Positions 1-7,146 of a DNA stretch of 13,679 nucleotides are shown piece by piece. Every line of letters begins with the position of its first letter. Position 1 is the stretch's first letter. The stretch is from the NCBI GenBank assembly GCA_031272005.1, contig JAISUQ010000138.1, forward strand, positions 1-13,679, given 5' to 3'. The notes beneath the pieces are model-generated. The model did not search any database. It saw only the letters and a list, made by a program, of their open reading frames with translations, and was not told the origin of the DNA. Origin of the DNA: Coriobacteriales bacterium (lineage in GTDB: Bacteria > Actinomycetota > Coriobacteriia > Coriobacteriales > UBA8131). The position numbers were made by a program, and so were the translations under genes.

Positions 1-392
1 GCAGCCGATGCCAGAGATGATGCTGGAGCAGATGCCGGGGCAATTGCGGTGGACTTCTCCACAGCTTTGCTGTTTTTGGCGGACTGCTTGCGGTGCGGGG
101 TGAGCAGGCGGCGCAAGGGGGGCACGGGACAGAGCCAGGCGCAGAAGACCTTGCCCAACAGGATGCCCAGAATGATAATCACCACCAGCATGATCAGCGC
201 CCGCGGGAAGATGGTGCGCGAGGCTAAAAAGCCTTCGATGGCGCCAAGCGGGCAGATGGCGGCAATCTCCTGCCAGCCGAAGGAGGACAGCGAACCGGTA
301 CCCAGGCGCAGCAGCAGCCCCGCAACAGACAGCACGATGACCGCACCGATGGTGATGCGCCGGGCCAGGGAGAAGGTCAGGCCTTTCTTCAC
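1..392 (-). CDS. NapH-like membrane 4Fe-4S protein, 3' end beyond window
   Basis: About 130 codons are visible; the C-terminal part lies beyond base 1. Translation from the GTG at 392 begins with a basic segment (KKGLTFSLARR) followed by a hydrophobic helix. It then shows CPLGAIEGF and, after a second hydrophobic helix, CAWLCPVPPLRRL. This pair of Cys-Pro motifs beside membrane helices is characteristic of the NapH/RdxA-type polyferredoxin family, whose members oxidise quinol and pass electrons to a partner ferredoxin such as NapG. The GTG overlaps the stop codon of the upstream napG-like gene (GTGA), which implies translational coupling and a shared complex. After the second motif comes a Lys/Ala/Ser-rich stretch, probably a cytoplasmic loop; the C-terminal 4Fe-4S domain usual in NapH is not in view. 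The family call is good, but the physiological partner (nitrate reductase or this locus's own reductase) is inferred from context. Confidence 0.8.
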   Translation of the reverse strand, partial: MKKGLTFSLARRITIGAVIVLSVAGLLLRLGTGSLSSFGWQEIAAICPLGAIEGFLASRTIFPRALIMLVVIIILGILLGKVFCAWLCPVPPLRRLLTPHRKQSAKNSKAVEKSTAIAPASAPASSLASA

Positions 393-1315
393 TGCGGCCT
401 GCCCTTCGCCTGGATCTCGACATTGATGCCGCGGCGGGAGTCGATGCCGGATTTGGTGCGGTAACTGTAGGTGGGGCAGATGTTCTCGCAGACGCCGCAG
501 CCGTTGCAGAGGGTTGCATCGACCACCGGGCGGGAATGCTCGTCCAGGGTGATGGCGGAGAAAGGACAGTAATCCACGCATTTGCGGCAGCCGCCCTCGC
601 GCTCGAAGGCCAGGCAGTTATCGGGAAAAACCACCGCCAGGCCAATCCATTGCGCAGCGGCATCGAAGGGCTGCAGAGCGCCGGTGGGACAGTTGGCAAT
701 GCACAGGCCACAGAAATTGCAGTAGTTGCTGCCTTTGGCTTGCGTGAGGATGGCAATGCCTTCGTCGTGGGAGTGCTGGCTGGCCGTGCCTTCCCTGAGC
801 GCTGAAGAGCTGAAGCGGGAGCGCTCCGCCGGGCGGTAGTCCATGCGTGGAGTGCGGGCGTTGGCCAGGCCGCTTTCCAGGCCAGCTACAGCGATGGCCG
901 AGGTGGGGCAGACGGAGATGCAGCGATTGCACTTGATACAGGCGGAGAGGAGATGGGCCTCGTCCTGGCCGCCAGGTGGGCGCAAGAGCGGCTCGTCGGC
1001 GAAGGCGTAGCGGGCAGCGGCGCCTAAGCCGAGCATGACGGCCGCACCGGCAGCGCCCCAGACGAAGTGGCGGCGGCTGAGGGCAGGCGGCTGCGCTTCA
1101 TTTTGGGCAGCGGCATCCGCTTCGGTGCGTGCGTCTGCCGGCGAGCTCCCGCTGCTGGCGACGACATCCATATCGGCGCGCGCGCTTACCGGCGAGCTCC
1201 CGCTCCCGCTGCCGGGGGCGACATCATGCAAGGTAGCCTCTGTTGAATCGGCTGCAATACGCGACTTAAGGCCGGGGGCGACGTCCTGGGGGTCTTTTGG
1301 AGTTGAGGCAGGCAT
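389..1315 (-). CDS. NapG-like Tat-exported ferredoxin with four 4Fe-4S clusters
   Basis: This 308-residue protein has a twin-arginine motif (SRRHFVW, Arg81-Arg82), a hydrophobic stretch and a likely cleavage site near AFADEP. Four Cys groups follow: C126/129/132/136, C199/202/205/209, C234/243/246/250 and C270/273/276/280. This is the cluster layout of NapG/MauM-type ferredoxins, which shuttle electrons from a NapH-type quinol dehydrogenase to an exported molybdoenzyme. It lies 28 bases after torD and overlaps the napH-like gene by 4 bases. The oddity is about 80 Ala/Ser/Asp/Pro-rich residues before the twin arginines, where Tat leaders normally have fewer than 35. The extension contains an internal 17-residue duplication. 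I kept the ATG at 1315 because the internal ATG at 1171 has no convincing ribosome binding site, but the 1315 start also has only a weak one. A later, unrecognised start is possible. Confidence 0.83.
   Translation of the reverse strand: MPASTPKDPQDVAPGLKSRIAADSTEATLHDVAPGSGSGSSPVSARADMDVVASSGSSPADARTEADAAAQNEAQPPALSRRHFVWGAAGAAVMLGLGAAARYAFADEPLLRPPGGQDEAHLLSACIKCNRCISVCPTSAIAVAGLESGLANARTPRMDYRPAERSRFSSSALREGTASQHSHDEGIAILTQAKGSNYCNFCGLCIANCPTGALQPFDAAAQWIGLAVVFPDNCLAFEREGGCRKCVDYCPFSAITLDEHSRPVVDATLCNGCGVCENICPTYSYRTKSGIDSRRGINVEIQAKGRPQ
1140..1204 (-). repeat. In-frame 51-base direct repeat in the napG-like leader
   Basis: The 14-mer GGCGAGCTCCCGCT (plus strand) occurs at 1140-1153 and again at 1191-1204, exactly 51 bases (17 codons) apart. 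The flanking codons are also similar, giving GSSPADARTEAD and GSSPVSARADMD in the protein. A further DVAPG pair occurs nearby at residues 11-15 and 31-35. This looks like a tandem in-frame duplication inside the low-complexity N-terminal extension. Confidence 0.7.
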
Positions 1316-1343
1316 GGGCTGGGCGGCTTCTTACATAACAAGC

Positions 1344-2030
1344 TCAGGCCAGTTCGGCCAGCAGGTCGGCGATGGTTTCCTGGTCGAGGTCGAGGTAGCC
1401 CTGGGTAGCTTTGAGCAGGCCGCGGTAGAAGCGGGTCTGGAGCAGTTGGGCGGCGCGCTCGGCCAGCAGGCCGTACCAGGTCAGGATGTGCTCATTGATG
1501 AAGTCGCGCGATAGCTCCAGGTCGCGCACGGCAGCGGCCTTGTCGCCGTCAGCCAGCGCAGTGGCGGCGCGGTCGGAGAGAATGGCCAGGAATTCCAGCT
1601 CAAAGGAGATATGGTCCTCCGGCAGGTTGACGCCGCTTTTCAGGCTCATGCCCTCCTCCCGAAACAGCTTGAAGACCTCGGCGCGCGGCTTTTGATAAAG
1701 CTCGGCCAACTCACCGATGAAGACGCTGGCGTAAGGCACGGCCACCAGCTCACCTACGGTCGATACGCCGTCGAAGCACATCGTGTAGTCGGTGGCCAAC
1801 TTCTGACGGGTACCGGTGTTGCGTTTGGCCAGGAAGCGGCCCATGTCGTTGAAGCCCTCAGCCAGCAGGCCCTCACCGCCCAGCGCCTCGGCTGTAACCG
1901 TCATATTCTGGGCAGCCAGGGTCTCGATGTCCTCTTCGGTCAACGGCTTCAAGAACAGGCGTGAAAGCATCCGGTAACTGTCCGACCGGCCTTTCAGTAC
2001 TTCGGCCAACGAAATCTCAGATGCACTCAT
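1344..2030 (-). CDS. TorD/DmsD-family molybdoenzyme maturation chaperone
   Basis: This is a 228-residue, all-helical cytoplasmic protein. It carries the family signature PEDHISFELEFLAIL (137-151), together with YRMLSRLFLKPL near the N-terminus and a central VPYASVFIGE segment. TorD-family proteins bind the Tat leader of a molybdoenzyme and hold the apoprotein until the cofactor is inserted. The nearby Tat-bearing catalytic subunit (3856-7068) is the obvious client. I placed the start at the ATG at 2030, preceded by AAAGGA at 5-base spacing. A start at 2090 would add 20 residues, has no such site, and would run through the GC-rich hairpin and close to the TATAAT boxes. It lies 81 bases after the anchor gene and 28 before the napG-like gene. 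The twin TATAAT boxes and hairpin upstream hint at extra, local control. Confidence 0.9.
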   Translation of the reverse strand: MSASEISLAEVLKGRSDSYRMLSRLFLKPLTEEDIETLAAQNMTVTAEALGGEGLLAEGFNDMGRFLAKRNTGTRQKLATDYTMCFDGVSTVGELVAVPYASVFIGELAELYQKPRAEVFKLFREEGMSLKSGVNLPEDHISFELEFLAILSDRAATALADGDKAAAVRDLELSRDFINEHILTWYGLLAERAAQLLQTRFYRGLLKATQGYLDLDQETIADLLAELA

Positions 2031-2057
2031 GTCTATCCTTTCGAGATATATAGTCAA

Positions 2058-2084
2058 GGCGGCGAGGCGCATGCCCGCGCCGCC
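2058..2084 (-). promoter_or_regulatory. GC-rich hairpin in the torD leader
   Basis: GGCGGCG (2058-2064) and CGCCGCC (2078-2084) form a perfect 7-base stem with a 13-base loop. It lies between the dmsC-like stop and the torD ribosome binding site. No run of T follows it on the minus strand, so it is not a standard terminator. It could tune read-through or mRNA stability between the reductase subunits and the chaperone. Confidence 0.45.
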
Positions 2085-2090
2085 CGACAA

Positions 2091-2105
2091 ATTATACTAA
2101 TTATA
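2091..2105 (-). promoter_or_regulatory. Twin TATAAT boxes, possible internal promoter for torD-napGH
   Basis: On the minus strand two perfect TATAAT hexamers lie at 2105-2100 and 2096-2091, 9 bases apart, in an otherwise very GC-rich stretch just after the dmsC-like stop. Each is an ideal -10 element for transcription towards torD. I see no good -35 hexamer at 16-18 bases upstream of either, so the promoter call is tentative. Confidence 0.4.
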
Positions 2106-2111
2106 CGAGCA

Positions 2112-3098
2112 CTAACCCCGCAGCAGTGGAGAAATGCCGGTATTGGCCAGCCAGAGGGTAACACGCAGGACACAGGCGCCAATCAGCGCGGCAACCAGTC
2201 CGAGCATCGCCCAGCTGCTGGCAGGCCTGCGCCAGTCCAGGATTGCCGCAACCAGCGAGCCAGCGCCACCGATAACCGGCACCAGCAGCCAGAACGCGAT
2301 GGCAAAATCACCCAGAGGCGCAAACAGTCCGTAGACTACGGCTGCAATTATGGTCAGGGCTGCCAGCGCAGCCAAACTGATAGCTATTATCTTAACTAGT
2401 GCAATATCACGACTGGGAGTCCGAGCCGCAGCCGCAGCCGCAGCAGCGTCGCCGCCAACAGCCGCTCGCCCTCTGATCAATCCCAGCAACAACAGGTAGA
2501 GAAATCCCCCAAGCAGCAGAGCCGAGGCCAGAAAGGCCACCGGTATGGCCGGCGTGTGCCAGGCCGTGGTGCCCGGCATCGCCATGTGGCTGTAGCCGGT
2601 CATGAAACCCATGAACAGCGCTGCTGCGATGGCCAGCACGGCAGCAATCTTGACGGCCATTCCGCCGCCAACCTCGCCCGCCTCGCCGGCCGCAGCTGCG
2701 CCAGCAACCCCAGTCTCGCCCGCCGCAACGCCAACCGCCGACCCGCCACCAGCCTCGCCAGCCGTCTCTCCCCCGCCAACCCTGCTGGCCAGCAGGAAGA
2801 TGACACCCGCTGCCAAGGTCACAGCAAAGGCCAAGAACTCCAAAGAGATTGGCGAGCCGGAGGAGATGTTGCGCACCACAGCCATGATCTGAGCCGGCTT
2901 GGCCACCTGCAACAGCACGCAGGCACCGCCAGCGGCGACCAGCACCAGCGAGGTGATGGCCGCCGCAAAGTTGACGCGCGCCAGCCAGGGTCGACTGGCC
3001 TCATGGCTGAGCAGCGCGGCCAGCCCGGCAAAGCCAAGCAGGCCAGCACCACCGCCGGCCAGCAGCTTGAACAACACTATCGGCCACTGCACAGCCAC
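2112..3098 (-). CDS. DmsC-type membrane anchor subunit of a molybdoenzyme reductase
   Basis: This is a 328-residue polytopic membrane protein with about eight hydrophobic helices (roughly 7-30, 44-66, 88-105, 148-166, 183-208, 234-258, 266-288, 295-318). It has the DmsC pattern WPIVLF at the start and FMTGYSHM-x8-WHTPAIP in the middle. DmsC anchors the catalytic and ferredoxin subunits and oxidises menaquinol. Between helices 3 and 4 is a Gly/Ala/Glu-rich loop of about 39 residues with repeated AGE-type units. A poly-Ala run sits before helix 6. Neither is usual in this family. Start choice: GTG at 3098 follows GGGAG with 8-base spacing. The upstream GTG at 3113 would add five residues and has no well-placed site. 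The gene is separated from the upstream ferredoxin gene by a spacer containing a tetranucleotide repeat. Confidence 0.85.
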   Translation of the reverse strand: MAVQWPIVLFKLLAGGGAGLLGFAGLAALLSHEASRPWLARVNFAAAITSLVLVAAGGACVLLQVAKPAQIMAVVRNISSGSPISLEFLAFAVTLAAGVIFLLASRVGGGETAGEAGGGSAVGVAAGETGVAGAAAAGEAGEVGGGMAVKIAAVLAIAAALFMGFMTGYSHMAMPGTTAWHTPAIPVAFLASALLLGGFLYLLLLGLIRGRAAVGGDAAAAAAAARTPSRDIALVKIIAISLAALAALTIIAAVVYGLFAPLGDFAIAFWLLVPVIGGAGSLVAAILDWRRPASSWAMLGLVAALIGACVLRVTLWLANTGISPLLRG

Positions 3099-3176
3099 AG
3101 TCTTCTCTCCCACTTCCGCCGGTCGATGGCCGCCGCCAATCGCGGCTCAACCATCGACCAGCAAAACAGACGCTAC

Positions 3177-3198
3177 CTTACTTACTTACTTACTTACT
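3177..3198 (-). repeat. Tetranucleotide repeat (CTTA, 5.5 copies) between dmsB- and dmsC-like genes
   Basis: The plus strand shows five and a half tandem copies of CTTA (TAAG on the coding strand). The array begins at the stop codon of the ferredoxin gene and continues into the spacer. Because it starts at the TAA, copy-number change would not alter the ferredoxin but would change the distance to the anchor gene. Confidence 0.85.
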
Positions 3199-3856
3199 CT
3201 CCCAGGCCCCGCCAGTCGGCGATCTCCGCCGAGAGGATGTACTTGCAGGCCGGGGTGACGCCTTCGGCCTCGATGGTGTGGATGCCGCGACCAGCAGCCT
3301 CGGCCGCAGCCAGCACCTTGGAGGCGCCGGAGGCCGGATCGTCCAGGTCACCGAAGGAACGGGCGCCGCAGGAGCAGTTGTGCACGCAGGGCGGCACGGC
3401 ATGGGCGGCGTCGGTGGTGTCCTCGGTGTTCTCCACGCCATCGGAGGTGGCGGTGAGGTGGTTGCACAACGTGCACTTCTCCATCACGCCCAGCTCCTCG
3501 TTGAACCAACGCACCGAGGGACGCACGGCGCCGGTGGGGTCGGAGTAGGGACAGGCGGCCAGGCAGGTCTTGCAACCGGTGCAGGTCTCCTTGTCGATCA
3601 GCACAACGTTGTTGTCTGGATCGCGGTAGGAGGCGCCGGTGGGGCAGGCGGCCACGCAGGGTGAGTTCTCGCACTGCTGGCACTGGATGGGCAGCCAGTA
3701 CATATTGATGTCCGGGTGCTTGCCGGCCGGGTTGATCGGCTTGACATGGTTGTAGTAGTTACCCAAGCCGATGCCGTTCTCGAACTTGCAGGCCACCACG
3801 CAGCTGTCGCAGCCGGAGCAGCGGTCGAGGTCGATAACCAGAGTCCTCTTAGCCAT
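3194..3856 (-). CDS. DmsB-type electron-transfer subunit, four 4Fe-4S clusters
   Basis: This 220-residue cytoplasm-type ferredoxin has no leader of its own, so it is presumably exported with the catalytic subunit. Cys groups are C13/16/19/23, C59/62/67/71, C92/95/98/102 and C128/131/157/161, the four-cluster DmsB/PsrB/NrfC plan that carries electrons from the membrane anchor to the molybdenum subunit. The ATG at 3856 overlaps the catalytic subunit's stop (TAATG) and is preceded by AAGGAGG at 6-base spacing, so the two are translationally coupled and probably made in equal amounts. The last cluster contains an Asp/Thr-rich loop (about 138-152) between its second and third Cys. Length fits the family. 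Function as electron-transfer subunit is secure; the acceptor substrate depends on the catalytic partner. Confidence 0.93.
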   Translation of the reverse strand: MAKRTLVIDLDRCSGCDSCVVACKFENGIGLGNYYNHVKPINPAGKHPDINMYWLPIQCQQCENSPCVAACPTGASYRDPDNNVVLIDKETCTGCKTCLAACPYSDPTGAVRPSVRWFNEELGVMEKCTLCNHLTATSDGVENTEDTTDAAHAVPPCVHNCSCGARSFGDLDDPASGASKVLAAAEAAGRGIHTIEAEGVTPACKYILSAEIADWRGLGE

Positions 3857-6800
3857 TATTGACCTCCTTCCGCCGTCGAGGCTGGGAAGGCCACGATGTC
3901 GGTCAGCAGGGCCTTGTTCTCAATCAGCACGCCGATGTCATCCGGCAGATACTCGTTCTTGTTGCTCGGCAGGAAGGGCGCGAACTCCTTGGGCTCGGTC
4001 CAGACGCCTTCGGGCTTTTCGCTCTTCTTGATGTTGACGGCAAAGCCGCGGTTGGTGTAGGAGCCGTAGACCTCATTGAAGTTGCAGTCCACAGCGTTGG
4101 TGATGACGTTGACGTTCATCTGCTGCCAACCACCGGTCTTCTTGGACTGCGTGGAGTCGAAGCTCTCCGGGTTCCAGAAGCGCTCCATCCACAGCACGCC
4201 CGGCGCCACGACCTCGGCCACATAAGCCTTGGTACGGATGGGCTCGGCGGTCTTGGTGTTGTTCTCCTTGATGCCGGCATAGGACTGCTCGATGCCGGTG
4301 CCATGCACGTAATCCGTACCCTGGGTGCGGCGGGAGGAGATCTCCACCCAGTCGCCGTCGGCGATGCCGTACTCAGCAGCCGTGGCCGGGTTGATGCGCA
4401 CGTAGGGCACCGGATACAGCTCGCGGGCAAAGGCCGCATGGCGCATCGTGCCGTGATGGAAGTAATACACACGGCCACTGGTGAGAGCCAGCGGGAACTC
4501 TGGATCGGAGAGGGCCAGGCCGTTGGCATTGGCGACCTCCGGGGCTTCCTTTTGTACCGGCACGTTGCAGATTGGCGAGTAGTCGCCGCCCCAGGTGCCC
4601 ACACGCGGGTCGATCGGGCCGATCTCGCGCGGATAGGTATAGGGGAAGCCGGTGCGCGAGAGCTTGATGTGGATCTGGTTATAGACCTCGCACTTGCGGC
4701 TCTCGGTGGCAAAGCCCATCGGCAGGCCGTCGTCGGCCTTGACCAGGTGCTGGCCGTATGTCCAGTACTGATCCGGCGGGGTGACGTTGTAGGCCTTGTG
4801 GTTGTCCTTCAAGGCGGCCATGAAGTCTTCCTTGGTGGCGCCTTCGCCCAAGCCCAGAACCTCACTGTAGCTGGCGATTTGCGCAGCCCACTCGACTTCC
4901 TCGCTGTCTGAACCGCCCATGACGCCCATACCCAGCGGGAATTGCAGCTTCAGCTCGGCCATGGTCTGGCCGGTGGCGCCGAAGATCACGCTGTCCAGCT
5001 TCTCGTTGAGGATAGCCGAGGCGGCGGCAACGACCCGTTGCGACGGCACGGAGTTGGGCACCGTCTCGCCCAGATGGATGATGCCCGGGCAGGGGAAGGC
5101 ATAGTTGAGCTGACCGAAGCTGCTGGCACCAGTGGCCTCCAGCCACTCCTCCAGCGGGAAGATCAGATCGGCGCACTCGATCTGGAAGGAGGTGATCATC
5201 GGATACTGGCAGATGATGAAGTCCACGCCGTCATCCATGATGGCGTTATACCAGGCACCGGCGCTGCCCAACACAGCGAACTTGTTACCCGACATATCAA
5301 ACCAAACCCGCGGCTTGAAGGGCTCACCGGTCTCGATGGCCTCACGCACGCTGGGGATATGGCTGTGACACCAGTTGTACAGGCCGCGATGGTTCTTCAT
5401 GCCCAGGCGGTCCAGCAGCAGCTGGTTCATCGCCCAGAGGGTGGATTGGGTCATGAACGGAGCCAGCTGGCCATTGGGGTCCCACTCCTCGGGGATGGCG
5501 GCGATACGGGCCTCGTTGGCCTCCTCGGTGGCGCCAACCTCGTAGCCGATGCCGTACATCATGCCGAACATACCACCAAAGCCGTTCCAGAACATCGTTG
5601 GGCGCGGATTGGCGCCATCAGCCGGCAGCGGGCCGTTCTGGGTCAGGGTGGCGCCGGGCTTGTTGACATAGCCCATGATCATGTCCAGACCCATCAGGCC
5701 ATCGGGCACCTGAGAGGCGGTCTCCTCCATGTCGGTGGCCACGCCGTTGGCGATACCAGCGGCCTTGCCCTCCTTCAGCGGAGAAGTGTACAGATCGATG
5801 GCCGCCCGGATGCGGTCCTCCGGTACCCAGCAGAACTCGGCAGCCTTGGCCAGCGTCCAGGGCTCGGCCTCATCGCGATAGATCTGGCCGCAGCTCTTGG
5901 ACTCCAGGCCCTTGACCGTAGCAGTGGCCAGCACCTGCGGGTTGACCTCGGCGCTGACGGTCGCCGGATCGCCGAACGGCAAAGCGGCCACCTGGCCGGT
6001 GTTCTCGTCCACGCAGACATAGACCGGCGTGTTGGCCGGCATATCGGCCGGCGGGGTGTAGCCGTCGATGGCCTCGGTGGCCAGCCAGGGCAGCTTGGTC
6101 TCCGGGTTGACTAAAAACGGCATGTTGGTCCAGTACTTGGTGAATTCCTCATCATAGAGCTTCTCGTCCAGGATGACGCGGTACCAGCTGAGCACCAGCG
6201 CGGCATCGGAGCCCGGGCGCACCGGCAGATGGATGGTGGCCTTGACGGCATCCGGGGAGAAGTTGGGGTCGACGACGATGGTCTTGCAACCCCGGGCACG
6301 CAGCTCGGCCATGCCGCGACCGGACTGAGCGGTCTGCGAGACGGACGGCTGGGCAGCCCAGAGCACGATGACCTTGGTATCCTGGGAGACACCCTTGGCC
6401 TCCTCCAGCGGCGCCAGGCCCTTGAAGGGCTCCAGCACGGCGCAGTCGGCGATGGACTGATCGGCGCCACCGTACATATAGGCGGCCTCGGTGATGCGCG
6501 GCAGATAGCACTGGGCGCAACCCGGCTCGAAGACGGTGGGCGAGCCCAGCGCCATCGGCATCGTCATGGCCTGCATGAACGAATAGGCGCCGCCGCCGCC
6601 CACGGAGCAGAAGAACGAATAGGTGCCATACTGCTCGATGGCCTCGGCGATCTTGGTGGCCGCCAGTTGCACGGCCTCATCCCAGCTGATACGCTCAAAG
6701 GCAGCGTTCTCAGCACCGCGGGCGCCGGTGCGCTTGAGCGGATAGAGTACCCGGCGTGGGCTGTAGCAGGTGTGGATCTGGTTGAGACCCTTGAGGCACA

Positions 6801-7068
6801 GCGAGCCGATGGAGGTGGGGGCATCCGGATGGCCCTCGATCTTGACGACCACGCCGTCCTCCAGATAAACCTTACAGGGACAGGCCTGGATGCAACCGTG
6901 GCAGACCGAGCCATACATGGCCTTGCCGGTTGTGGTCGCTGCGCCGCCACCTGTGCTGCTGCCGCCGGTATCCACGCAACCTGCTACCGTTGAGCCCACG
7001 GCCACAGCTGCACCGGCGACTGCCGCAGCCTTGACAAAGCTGCGTCGTGTCAGTGTAGTTTCTTGCAT
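3856..7068 (-). CDS. Tat-exported molybdopterin oxidoreductase catalytic subunit (DMSO reductase superfamily), substrate unknown
   Basis: The protein has 1070 residues. Its leader has twin arginines (R8-R9, LTRRSFVK) and a hydrophobic core ending in a lipobox-like VAGC31, so it may be a Tat lipoprotein. A Gly/Ser/Thr linker follows. The 4Fe-4S site is C56/C59/C63/C91 with the usual Lys after the last Cys (CLKG). The GCAQC motif (C184, C187) lies 128 residues after the first cluster Cys, where superfamily members place the Mo ligand, so a Cys ligand is likely. The molybdopterin dinucleotide-binding domain starts near 857 (FPLALTSGR) with GIADGDWVEI. The C-terminal extension has a MNVNVITN motif that recalls the acetylene hydratase/dehydroxylase side of the family. 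The ATG at 7068 has GAAGGAG at 5-base spacing; a TTG at 7083 lies upstream of that site and is rejected. With DmsB, DmsC and TorD partners it is probably a respiratory reductase. Polysulfide, tetrathionate or catechol-type substrates are all possible. Confidence 0.9.
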   Translation of the reverse strand: MQETTLTRRSFVKAAAVAGAAVAVGSTVAGCVDTGGSSTGGGAATTTGKAMYGSVCHGCIQACPCKVYLEDGVVVKIEGHPDAPTSIGSLCLKGLNQIHTCYSPRRVLYPLKRTGARGAENAAFERISWDEAVQLAATKIAEAIEQYGTYSFFCSVGGGGAYSFMQAMTMPMALGSPTVFEPGCAQCYLPRITEAAYMYGGADQSIADCAVLEPFKGLAPLEEAKGVSQDTKVIVLWAAQPSVSQTAQSGRGMAELRARGCKTIVVDPNFSPDAVKATIHLPVRPGSDAALVLSWYRVILDEKLYDEEFTKYWTNMPFLVNPETKLPWLATEAIDGYTPPADMPANTPVYVCVDENTGQVAALPFGDPATVSAEVNPQVLATATVKGLESKSCGQIYRDEAEPWTLAKAAEFCWVPEDRIRAAIDLYTSPLKEGKAAGIANGVATDMEETASQVPDGLMGLDMIMGYVNKPGATLTQNGPLPADGANPRPTMFWNGFGGMFGMMYGIGYEVGATEEANEARIAAIPEEWDPNGQLAPFMTQSTLWAMNQLLLDRLGMKNHRGLYNWCHSHIPSVREAIETGEPFKPRVWFDMSGNKFAVLGSAGAWYNAIMDDGVDFIICQYPMITSFQIECADLIFPLEEWLEATGASSFGQLNYAFPCPGIIHLGETVPNSVPSQRVVAAASAILNEKLDSVIFGATGQTMAELKLQFPLGMGVMGGSDSEEVEWAAQIASYSEVLGLGEGATKEDFMAALKDNHKAYNVTPPDQYWTYGQHLVKADDGLPMGFATESRKCEVYNQIHIKLSRTGFPYTYPREIGPIDPRVGTWGGDYSPICNVPVQKEAPEVANANGLALSDPEFPLALTSGRVYYFHHGTMRHAAFARELYPVPYVRINPATAAEYGIADGDWVEISSRRTQGTDYVHGTGIEQSYAGIKENNTKTAEPIRTKAYVAEVVAPGVLWMERFWNPESFDSTQSKKTGGWQQMNVNVITNAVDCNFNEVYGSYTNRGFAVNIKKSEKPEGVWTEPKEFAPFLPSNKNEYLPDDIGVLIENKALLTDIVAFPASTAEGGQ

Positions 7069-7111
7069 GCTTGCTCCTTCCAATCTCTCAATACAATCCC
7101 TTGCTGTTTGC

Positions 7112-7143
7112 GCCCGGCTTGCCTGACATGCCCGGCGCCTGAC
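7112..7143 (-). repeat. Paired direct repeat upstream of the catalytic subunit gene
   Basis: Between the regulator-like gene and the reductase gene, GCCCGGC-TT-GCCTGAC (7112-7127) is followed two bases later by GCCCGGC-GCCTGAC (7130-7143). The starts are 18 bases apart and only the two central bases differ. The arrangement resembles adjacent sites for a DNA-binding protein in the 78-base leader of the reductase gene. Confidence 0.5.
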
Positions 7144-7146
7144 GCC

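Noticed and set aside
49..426. Plus-strand open frame at the left edge
   Set aside because: The minus strand here encodes the NapH-like protein with two Cys-Pro motifs and a coupled start; the plus-strand reading shows no recognisable feature.
4942..6114. Long plus-strand open frame opposite the molybdoenzyme gene (similar ones at 3859-4911, 2556-3548, and minus-strand 9250-10194 and 12146-13123)
   Set aside because: These mirror codon structure of the convincing gene on the other strand in GC-rich DNA; the translations show no domain, and the opposite frames have full family motifs.
3856..7068. Calling the catalytic subunit DMSO reductase (dmsA)
   Set aside because: Partners are Dms-like, but the presumed Mo ligand is Cys and the protein is much longer than DmsA, so a specific substrate name is not supported.
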